NCBI RefSeq assembly: GCF_000496575.1
Contig: NZ_AYKT01000012.1
Location: forward strand, 51,569 to 115,568
Origin: Geobacillus thermodenitrificans subsp. thermodenitrificans DSM 465
Lineage (GTDB): Bacteria; Bacillota; Bacilli; Bacillales; Anoxybacillaceae
DNA length: 64,000 nt
Reading direction: 5' to 3'
Shown here: piece after piece, positions 58,201 to 64,000 of the stretch
Layout of the letters: every line of letters starts with the position of its first letter
Position numbering within the stretch: position 1 is the stretch's first letter
Position numbers and translations under genes: made by a program
The notes under the pieces: model-generated
The model's database searches: none
Seen by the model: the letters and a program-made list of their open reading frames with translations, nothing else
What the model was told of the DNA's origin: nothing

Positions 58201-58788
58201 TTATTTAGCATTTGAATCGTTCGCCCGTGCTAAGATTTCCTGCACAATTGATGTTTTCGCATCTGCATAGTGCTGAACGTGCCGCCACTTATTCTTTGCC
58301 AAGCTTCGCTTCACTTGCGCATATTTGTCACGGTCGCTCTCGTTCGAGCGCAACCAATCTCGAAAGCGTAACATTTTATCGATTTCAGACGTTCCCTTGC
58401 TGAACACATGTAAGTTAATGTCAGTATCCGGTCCTTTAAATAAACGATGCTCGAACCATTCAGGTTCTCGAATTCGCAGTCGATAGCCAGCTGCTTCCAA
58501 TGCTGGAACATATGATGGCTCGTCTGCAGAATCCTCCACAACCAGCAGCATATCAATGATTGGCTTGGCACAAAGTCCTGGCACCGAAGTTGAGCCAACA
58601 TGTTCGATTTGTAATGCTTTGCTGCCGAGTACGGAACGAATCCGTTTTGCTTCCCGTTCAAACAATTCAGGCCAACGCGGATCGTATTCGACAAGAGTAA
58701 TCGGTGCATTGTGCGGTTTCAGTTCACCCACCGTAAGCTTCTGGAGTTCCTCATTACTCCTAGGTGTAAAGCGATTTTCCGATCGCAT
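58201..58788 (-). CDS. GrpB-family (UPF0157) nucleotidyltransferase-like protein
   Basis: A 195-residue protein of the GrpB/UPF0157 family. The core reads ITLVEYDPRWPELFEREA, then IEHVGSTSVPGLCAKPIIDM, where GSTSVPGL-KP-D is the nucleotidyltransferase-like signature, then FKGPDTDINLHVF. ATG 58788 has AAGGAG nine bases upstream. GrpB proteins have no settled function and are sometimes fused to dephospho-CoA kinase. Confidence 0.9.
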   Translation of the reverse strand: MRSENRFTPRSNEELQKLTVGELKPHNAPITLVEYDPRWPELFEREAKRIRSVLGSKALQIEHVGSTSVPGLCAKPIIDMLLVVEDSADEPSYVPALEAAGYRLRIREPEWFEHRLFKGPDTDINLHVFSKGTSEIDKMLRFRDWLRSNESDRDKYAQVKRSLAKNKWRHVQHYADAKTSIVQEILARANDSNAK

Positions 58789-58910
58789 CGTGCCACACTC
58801 CTTTGCTGTTTATTGTTGAGGGGGCAGACTGAAGCGATCACTCATGATGATCCAGTCTTATGTTCCATCAGCAGTAAAAACAAGATGTTCAACCGTAAAT
58901 TCCTCTCGTC

Positions 58911-59744
58911 TTAAAAGTGATTTATCTCCGATACAAGTTGTTTCACTTCATTGTAAAGCTTCTCCGTCATGTCGCAGCATTCCATAAGCGAAGAACCAAG
59001 TAGTTCAAAAATGCGATTCACCTTTTGCGCATAGTTCTCAGGTTTATGCTCAAATGTTTCAATCAGCTTGATTGCCTTCTTTTCGTTAATGCAATAAGCA
59101 TGATTGCATGCAAATATTACTTGATTTAAACATGAAATCATACGAAAAACATGGCCTGCAATATAATATTTATCATTTGTTTTTACATTTTTCTTTACAA
59201 ACAATAAAGAAAATTCTGCTTCAAACATAAAAAAGTCAATTAAACTTTTCCGCAAGGCAGCGGGATAAGTTTCCGCCCGTTTTTTTAATTGGCAGAAGGT
59301 TTCATCTTTCGCATATAGTATTTTGCTGATCGCCAATTCCCCCCGATACATGGCACTGATATAACCATGGGGATGCCCAGTCTGATAATCGGCAGTGACC
59401 ATTCCTTGCTCGGTTTCTTTGATGATTTGTTCCACACGTTTGATATCACGTAAAATGAAATCGACATGATACCCGTTGATGACCAGCCACCCGCCTCCAT
59501 TCACCCACTTTCCCCATGCTCCAGGAGGGAAAACAAGGTTGCTTCGACGCTCGTCGTCCAATTCTGCAGCAACCTGGTTCATCGCATTGAGATCAAATAA
59601 TTCTGCGTTGTAATAGATACCGATATCAATATCCGAATCCTCTTCATGAGTCCCCCTTGCACGGGAGCCCCCCAACACAACGCCTTCAATAAAAGGAAGA
59701 CAGGATAACTTTTCTGCTACTGATTGAATCATATGATTGACCAT
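58911..59744 (-). CDS. Nucleotidyltransferase-domain protein (aminoglycoside-type)
   Basis: A 277-residue protein. The pol-beta-type nucleotidyltransferase motif GGSRARGTHEEDSDIDIGIY is at about residues 24-43, with a third carboxylate in YHVDFILRD. A helical C-terminal half follows (HVFRMISCLNQVIFACNHAY). Such proteins can adenylylate aminoglycosides or act on other small substrates. ATG 59744 is preferred. GTG 59756 and ATG 59732 are alternatives. Its neighbour is a second NTase-like gene (GrpB). Resistance is not implied without tests. Confidence 0.82.
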   Translation of the reverse strand: MVNHMIQSVAEKLSCLPFIEGVVLGGSRARGTHEEDSDIDIGIYYNAELFDLNAMNQVAAELDDERRSNLVFPPGAWGKWVNGGGWLVINGYHVDFILRDIKRVEQIIKETEQGMVTADYQTGHPHGYISAMYRGELAISKILYAKDETFCQLKKRAETYPAALRKSLIDFFMFEAEFSLLFVKKNVKTNDKYYIAGHVFRMISCLNQVIFACNHAYCINEKKAIKLIETFEHKPENYAQKVNRIFELLGSSLMECCDMTEKLYNEVKQLVSEINHF

Positions 59745-59947
59745 CCAAGCCCGCACCTTTCGTCAATGACCTTCCATAAAATTCCCATCAAATCTTTTTC
59801 CATTATACCTCATAAAAGTCTAGATGGCTTCAAATCTGGAAATCGGAATTTTATTTTTGGGATCACACCTGCTGTCCATTTTCAATAACCTCGTTCCTCT
59901 TCTCACGTCCCTATTCGAAATAAACTTGTTTTTCGGTTTTTAGAAGA
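59745..59947. other. Intergenic stretch
   Basis: No gene recognised. AT-rich with scattered stops. Confidence 0.4.
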
Positions 59948-59980
59948 AGAAAAAGGGAAGAACGTGGATGTTTCTTCCCT
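59948..59980 (-). terminator. Terminator of the PadR-DUF1700-DUF4097 operon
   Basis: On the minus strand AGGGAAGAAAC and GTTCTTCCCT pair with one bulge and are followed by TTTTTC. It lies about 125 bases after the operon's last stop. Confidence 0.7.
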
Positions 59981-60104
59981 CTTGGTTTCGCCATATGTGT
60001 ATTCAACTTTCTTTGATCGATCAATGTTTTTTCTCTATCCCTCTCTCCTGCTTCATCCAATAAGGAGCGGGAGATGGACTGTTTGTTTTTTTATCTGTTT
60101 TTCT

Positions 60105-60908
60105 TTATTTCACAATTCTTATATCTCCATTATTAGTTGTTAATTTGATTTGGTTTTCTCCGTTACCAATCACAGTGTCCCAGTTAGAATTCCCGAAAAC
60201 AGTCACTTCACCATTTTTTGTTTTGATATCTAGGACTGCATTTGTTGGCTTTTGATCTGTTTTAATTTCAATATCACCATTGTCGGATTCAAGTGTTAAT
60301 GAACGATCCAAGTGATTGGTTTTCAGATAAATTTGTCCGTTATTGACGTTACCGTAAATTTCGCCTTCAATATTCTCAAGATGAATTTCCCCATTATCTG
60401 AATCAGCCTTTAACATCGTTGCAACGATATCTTTCATTTCTAAGTAACCATTTGCCAATTTCGCTTCAATATTGTTTATACGTAACTTCTCAGCCTGAAT
60501 CTCTCCATTGTTCATGTCTACGTGTAATGACTCGTATACCTTTTCAGGTAAGTATACATCCAAAGTTAGGGATGTTCCCCTAAAATGAAAGAAATCAAAA
60601 AATGGTTTATCATCCTTTAGTTTGATCAATAAAGTGCCATCTTCCACTTCAACTGAAAAATAGTGATCCATTTTTTCTACGCTGGTCCCAGTCAATTGTA
60701 CTTTTGTCTTTGAATCCTTGGTAGAAAAGATGTTCACATTTTCATCATTCGCTCTGATTTCAATGTCTGTGATGATTTTATCAGTCAATATTCTCTCTTC
60801 CGATACGGAAAATGGCTTACTTGCAGGCTTAAATGTGATCAAACTCCCGATTGCTCCAACTACCAATAGAATGAGCGCGAGAAAAGATATATGTCTAGTG
60901 TTAATCAT
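60105..60908 (-). CDS. DUF4097 beta-strand-repeat protein (LiaX-like)
   Basis: A 267-residue protein with an N-terminal membrane anchor or signal (about 7-27) and an all-beta repeat region. Recurrent NGEI/NGDI turns (MNNGEIQAEK, DNGEIHLENI, NNGQIYLKTN, DNGDIEIKTD, NNGDIRIVK) build a right-handed beta-helix. Family members occur in envelope-stress modules and bind antimicrobial peptides or lipids in some Firmicutes. It overlaps the DUF1700 gene by eight bases. Located at the outer membrane face. Confidence 0.85.
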   Translation of the reverse strand: MINTRHISFLALILLVVGAIGSLITFKPASKPFSVSEERILTDKIITDIEIRANDENVNIFSTKDSKTKVQLTGTSVEKMDHYFSVEVEDGTLLIKLKDDKPFFDFFHFRGTSLTLDVYLPEKVYESLHVDMNNGEIQAEKLRINNIEAKLANGYLEMKDIVATMLKADSDNGEIHLENIEGEIYGNVNNGQIYLKTNHLDRSLTLESDNGDIEIKTDQKPTNAVLDIKTKNGEVTVFGNSNWDTVIGNGENQIKLTTNNGDIRIVK

Positions 60909-61461
60909 GCTTTAAGCCTCCCTTGACCAGTGAAACATTATATCTTAAATAACGCACCAACAGATCAGTCAATCCCTTTGTGACGTACAACATGCCCCTA
61001 ACAATGAACCAACCGCTTCCACAAAGCATTATCGAAAAGAAAAGACTGAACAGATCGAACATTCCAGGATGGTTGATTGCAGAAACCAGCAGTATTAATG
61101 GAGAGGCAATAAAAGCTACCCCTATAAACCACCCGACAAATACCACTGCCAGCAATGCCAAAAATGGTCCAAACACAGTTACAAAGTTAAAAAACCCCAA
61201 TCCGATCACAGCCCATACTGCACGTAAAACATTTCCGGCCGTGGCGCTTGTCTCGATCTTTTCGATACGGGAAACAGCAGCGATCTCTTTGGCGATCTGT
61301 TTCGGGGAACCAAGTGATTGAGAAATTTCCTCTTCAGATTTTCCATTAGCCATTCCAATGTAAAAATGCTCTTCAAAATCTTGTATAATTTCTTCACGTT
61401 CTTCGTGAGGAAGCTTTTTCAACTCCTTTTCAAGAGCCGTTAGAAATTGTTGTTTATTCAT
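60901..61461 (-). CDS. DUF1700 membrane protein
   Basis: A 186-residue protein. The N-terminal cytoplasmic domain ([20 protein letters not shown], then [19 protein letters not shown] and [12 protein letters not shown]) is the hallmark of DUF1700, also called HAAS. It is followed by three hydrophobic segments (about 84-106, 110-130, 145-165). ATG 61461 has GGTGG upstream and lies inside the end of padR (eight bases overlap). Acts with the PadR regulator and DUF4097 protein. Confidence 0.9.
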   Translation of the reverse strand: MNKQQFLTALEKELKKLPHEEREEIIQDFEEHFYIGMANGKSEEEISQSLGSPKQIAKEIAAVSRIEKIETSATAGNVLRAVWAVIGLGFFNFVTVFGPFLALLAVVFVGWFIGVAFIASPLILLVSAINHPGMFDLFSLFFSIMLCGSGWFIVRGMLYVTKGLTDLLVRYLRYNVSLVKGGLKHD

Positions 61462-61777
61462 GTAATCCACCGTCCTTTATGATTTGATTGACCCCATCAG
61501 AAAATTGCATCCACTCTTCATGAAGATTCCGAAGATGGTTTCTCCCTTTTTCCGTGAGCTTGTAATATTTTCGAGGAGGACCTTCATTCGACTCCTGCAA
61601 ATACGTTGTCAAATAATCCTCTTTTTTCAGTCTCCTTAATAAGGGATATACCGATCCTTCTGAAATAACCATTTGCTCCGAAATTTTTTGAACGATCTCA
61701 TAACCGTAACGATCCTGCTTATTCAATAGTGCAAGTACACATAGCTCTAATACTCCTTTTTTAAACTGCGTGTTCAT
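61454..61777 (-). CDS. PadR-family transcriptional regulator
   Basis: A 107-residue winged-helix repressor. [20 protein letters not shown] opens the [23 protein letters not shown] holds the recognition helix and wing, and [17 protein letters not shown] is the conserved wing. The short C-terminal helix class (PadR-s2) dimerises. It autoregulates in most cases, and three ACAGTA-type sites overlap the promoter upstream. Confidence 0.93.
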   Translation of the reverse strand: MNTQFKKGVLELCVLALLNKQDRYGYEIVQKISEQMVISEGSVYPLLRRLKKEDYLTTYLQESNEGPPRKYYKLTEKGRNHLRNLHEEWMQFSDGVNQIIKDGGLHE

Positions 61778-61811
61778 TGGGGTGTTACCTCACTCTCACT
61801 ACTATTTATTG

Positions 61812-61885
61812 CACAGTACTGTGATAAACAAATCCCTTTCAACAAACAATATACCATACAGTATTGTTTATTACAAGGTACTGTT
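61812..61885 (-). promoter_or_regulatory. PadR operator cluster and promoter
   Basis: On the minus strand TTGTAA (61871-61876) and TATATT (61848-61853) are 17 bases apart. Three related sites surround it: the perfect palindrome CACAGTACTGTG (61812-61823) downstream, ACAGTATTGT (61858-61867) inside the spacer and GGTACTGT (about 61877-61884) over the -35. The layout fits strong autorepression by PadR. Confidence 0.75.
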
Positions 61886-61974
61886 TTTTATTTAAATACT
61901 TTTACTCAACATATCTAACTGAAACAGGCATCTCAGGAGCAATAAATGAGCGCCCTAAGATGCCTGTTCTTTTA

Positions 61975-62110
61975 GAATGAAAAAGGACAGACTAATCCCG
62001 TATACTTTGTATACACAAATAGAGTCTTTGAACATATTCCATTACTGGTTCAAAGTTTGTGATCCATGGTCTAAACACCACTTTTTAATCATCCTCCTTA
62101 ACATTTCAAA
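61975..62110 (-). pseudogene. Decayed second copy of an ermD-type leader region
   Basis: Minus-strand sequence reads GTTAAGGAGGATGATTAAAA, a small ORF ending QTLNQ and a CTTTGAAC / GTTCAAAG stem, then TTAGTCTGTCCTTTTT. It aligns with the intact erm leader at 63330-63450 in ribosome site, stem, spacer and terminal U-run. The MRLRF stalling peptide has been replaced by unrelated codons. It sits about 30 bases after the erm stop. Confidence 0.7.
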
Positions 62111-62138
62111 TTATAATAACTAAAGTGAACTCCTCCCT

Positions 62139-63002
62139 TCAATAATGATTTAACTTACCCTCTCTAATCCTTGGCCATCTAAATTTTGGTACATACTTTA
62201 CCATCGTTTCATATATAATGCCCCATTGTTGTTCCGTTAGTGCTGCAATTGGCAAACCATTATTTATCCGAAGGCTTCTTTTCAAACGCTTAATTTGTGG
62301 TGCTGTGAAAATTCCCTTTAATGCATAATCAACCGATAATTGAGGATTTTTAAACATGTAATCAACTAACCCCCAAAAGATTTTATAGTGACTATAAGGC
62401 ACAATCGGATTTGGTTTTCGACTAATTTTCACCAATGCAGAATCTACTCTTGGAGGTGGGGAAAAGTTTTTTCTTGAAATTCCTTTTACATAACAGATAT
62501 CAAACCACATTCTCCAAGCGATTACATATGAGTCTTTCACATAACTTGATGTGAATCTCTTAGCCGCCCCCTTTTCCATTACAATCACACCTTTTTGAAA
62601 ATGATTGAATGGATGATTAAGGAGTTTCTTCATAATTGGTGTCGTGATGGCATATGGGATATTCGAAACAACTACAAAAGGTTCCCTCGGCAACGTAATT
62701 TTTAATATATCTTGATTGATAATAATCGTGTTTTTACGGTTTGGCATTTTCTTTTCTAAAATCTTTATAAACTTAAAATCATATTCTACTGCAATCACTT
62801 TCTTCACCCTTTGACTTAGTATTTCTGTTAACGCCCCTTTACCAGCACCTAATTCCAAAACTAGATCATTTGGGCCTATCTTTGCTTCATCGACAATTTC
62901 AAAAAGCAACTTCTTATTATGCATTAAATGCTGACCCAAATGCTTTGGTGGTTCACCTCTTGTAATTTTGTTTTTCCTATAAGTACGTGTTTTTCTAGCC
63001 AT
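62139..63002 (-). CDS. erm: 23S rRNA (adenine-N6) methyltransferase, ErmD-like
   Basis: A 287-residue rRNA methyltransferase that dimethylates A2058 in 23S rRNA and gives macrolide-lincosamide-streptogramin B resistance. FSGQHLMHNKK-type HLGQHLMHNKKLL, SAM motif LELGAGKGALTEIL, and the catalytic VVSNIPYAITTPIM (NIPY) are intact, as are GAAKRFTSS and FSPPPRVDSALVKI. Similarity is to the Bacillus ermD/ermK clade (basic N-terminus, size). ATG 63002 has GGAAGGGGAAA upstream. It lies behind an ermD-type leader peptide. It is in an AT-rich accessory region and may have been acquired. Confidence 0.9.
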   Translation of the reverse strand: MARKTRTYRKNKITRGEPPKHLGQHLMHNKKLLFEIVDEAKIGPNDLVLELGAGKGALTEILSQRVKKVIAVEYDFKFIKILEKKMPNRKNTIIINQDILKITLPREPFVVVSNIPYAITTPIMKKLLNHPFNHFQKGVIVMEKGAAKRFTSSYVKDSYVIAWRMWFDICYVKGISRKNFSPPPRVDSALVKISRKPNPIVPYSHYKIFWGLVDYMFKNPQLSVDYALKGIFTAPQIKRLKRSLRINNGLPIAALTEQQWGIIYETMVKYVPKFRWPRIREGKLNHY

Positions 63003-63195
63003 ATTTCCCCTTCCTCTCTGAATGAAAAAATCACAAATCTGCTTGTGATTCAGAGTAAAGGGAAGATAATCCATCCTTCATTTTTTATGAGTTTTGACTA
63101 GATCAAATGATGATCATGGGCATAAGAAACCCAATAAGAATAACTTTTAGGGTTACATTCATTGATACATATAAAAACTCCATTTTTCACAAAAA
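63003..63195. other. Leader segment between the attenuator and erm
   Basis: AT-rich leader with the reading frame of erm open upstream to 63074. No independent gene is supported. A hydrophobic 45-codon segment (about 63187-63321) within the leader (LQLLFVAIVIEGIFGSLIPI) is noted as a finding. Confidence 0.4.
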
Positions 63196-63227
63196 TAAAA
63201 AAGGCAGACAAAGGTCTGCCTTTTTGA
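63196..63227. terminator. Terminator within the erm leader
   Basis: AAAAAGGCAGAC and GTCTGCCTTTTT form a perfect stem with a short AAAG loop and U-runs in both directions. It lies between the leader peptide and erm, as required for transcriptional attenuation. Confidence 0.88.
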
Positions 63228-63329
63228 AAAAAATATAATATGAAAGAATGGGTATCAAAGACCCAAAAATCCCCTCAATAACAATTGCCACAAATAGCAA
63301 TTGCAATGACCAGTAAGGATTATTAAAAA

Positions 63330-63433
63330 AGGACAGACTACTCCCATTACTCTGCCGTTCACAAGCAGAGCCTTTGAACGTATTCAATTCATCCGTTCAA
63401 AGTTAGGAAACGTAGTCTCATCGAATGTGTCAC
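63330..63433 (-). promoter_or_regulatory. erm attenuator leader
   Basis: Contains the leader peptide and stems CTTTGAACG / CGTTCAAAG and CTCTGC / GCAGAG, followed by AGTAGTCTGTCCTTTTTT. AGACTAC in the leader codons can also pair with GTAGTCT before the U-run, giving alternative structures. The pattern is that of ermD/ermK, in which drug-stalled ribosomes prevent termination. Confidence 0.7.
63389..63433 (-). CDS. ErmD-type leader peptide (MRLR class) with GTG start
   Basis: A 14-codon ORF, VTHSMRLRFLTLNG with the GTG read as Met. It matches the ErmD/ErmK leader MTHSMRLRFPTLNQ at 11 of 14 positions, and the Arg-Leu-Arg motif at which macrolide-bound ribosomes stall is intact. AAGGAGG lies 12 bases upstream, a long spacing. 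An internal ATG (Met5) would give a ten-residue peptide that begins at MRLRF. It controls erm by attenuation. Confidence 0.85.
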   Translation of the reverse strand: MTHSMRLRFLTLNG

Positions 63434-63642
63434 TTTTTTAATAATCCTCCTTAACTTTTTAGATACAGGTGGAATTATATTAGGAATACAAAAAACTGTC
63501 AACTTCAAAATATTGTTATGTTTTGGAGATAGCCCTTTTCTTTTAGCTTCTTCTAAACCGCCAAATATCTTCCTGATCTCCGTATAGACTCCAGAGTAAG
63601 AAGCAACGTTAGAACGTTTCCTTCTATTCATAGGATCCTGTC
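63434..63642. other. Upstream region of the erm promoter
   Basis: Apart from the promoter at 63474-63502 no gene is supported. An open frame on the minus strand (63389-63631) runs through the leader but lacks protein-like character outside it. Confidence 0.4.
63474..63502 (-). promoter_or_regulatory. Consensus sigma-A promoter of erm
   Basis: A perfect TTGACA (63497-63502) and TATAAT (63474-63479) are separated by exactly 17 bases on the minus strand, about 40 bases ahead of the leader GTG. Strong constitutive initiation fits control by attenuation. Confidence 0.9.
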
Positions 63643-63777
63643 CTATAGAAATAGTTGATCGAATGTCTCGATACCAATCACAATGTTACCTTTATTTTGT
63701 TTAGGATTTTTTGCTGCAGCTAGCACTTCAAACACCGATGTAAATTTTCCTAAACGGGAAACTCCTGTAACAGTTGT
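63643..63777 (-). pseudogene. C-terminal gene scrap of unknown family
   Basis: A 44-codon minus-strand stretch between stops reads VTGVSRLGKFTSVFEVLAAA and KNPKQNKGNIVIGIETFDQL. It is protein-like but has no start and no family is recognised. The last 220 bases of the window (63778-64000) show nothing supportable. Confidence 0.3.
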
Positions 63778-64000
63778 TTAACATCCCATCGGAAAACTTA
63801 CATGAATATTTTTACATTATATACATTAGCATTTTTAACCCCCTATTGCCTCTTCACTACCTTTTCTAAATTTACCGCGAATTTGCTTCGGCTTTGTCAA
63901 GAATGCTCCAGTCACCGCTGATCATTGAATCCTATTATTGTTGTAATCTTGATACAAATAATATAAATAATGGCTCTTCACCACAAAATGTACTTGACAA

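Overview
The window looks like the chromosome of a thermophilic Bacillaceae, most likely Geobacillus or a close relative. The reasons are Bacillus-type genes and orders (hutP-hutH, a puc-type xanthine dehydrogenase operon, spo0M, a yfmP/yfmO-like pair), strong AGGAGG ribosome binding sites with frequent TTG and GTG starts, moderate GC in the core, and a lysine 6-dehydrogenase of the type described from G. stearothermophilus. This is recognition from sequence; no database search was possible.

Layout. 1-1.9 kb: start of a histidine utilisation operon (hutP, and hutH cut by the window edge). 2.1-3.2 kb: an SPFH membrane protein with a small ribbon-helix-helix protein. 3.5-9.15 kb: a decayed molybdopterin oxidoreductase, then a five-gene molybdenum hydroxylase operon ordered A-B-D-C-E. 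9.2-10.9 kb: a MerR regulator and an MFS exporter. 10.97-16.7 kb: four minus-strand genes (aminotransferase, ThDP enzyme, aldehyde dehydrogenase, lysine 6-dehydrogenase) that can be assembled into a lysine-to-glutarate route. 17-19 kb: thiC under a TPP riboswitch. 19-22 kb: chemoreceptor, RDD protein, TSUP transporter. 22.3-26.5 kb: a PP2C/STAS/kinase partner-switching module and a LuxR-type regulator. 26.7-31.4 kb: a sugar nucleotide and glycosyltransferase operon, divergent from a Gfo/Idh/MocA oxidoreductase. 33.2-38.5 kb: an ABC transporter with its two-component system. 38.7-43 kb: NUDIX, spo0M, a lipoprotein, a zeta-toxin-like kinase and a convergent DUF3990 ADP-ribosyltransferase-like protein. 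43.4-45.9 kb: an operon of a HesB-like CC/Se-motif protein, an unknown 177-residue protein and a CstA-family transporter.

From about 45.9 kb the window becomes AT-richer and patchy. It holds a frameshifted IS256-type element, a membrane-anchored XRE regulator behind tandem repeats, a broken phage lysis cassette with a GH18 fragment, then core islands (rlmD, sstT, alsT) among gene relics. It continues with GrpB and nucleotidyltransferase genes, a PadR-DUF1700-DUF4097 operon with a multi-site operator, and an ErmD-type rRNA methyltransferase. The erm gene has a recognisable leader peptide and a perfectly spaced promoter upstream, and a decayed second copy of the leader lies downstream.

No tRNA, rRNA or CRISPR array was recognised. 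The observations most worth following are the lysine operon, the CC/Se-CstA operon, the duplicated erm leader, and the two toxin-like genes without visible antitoxins.
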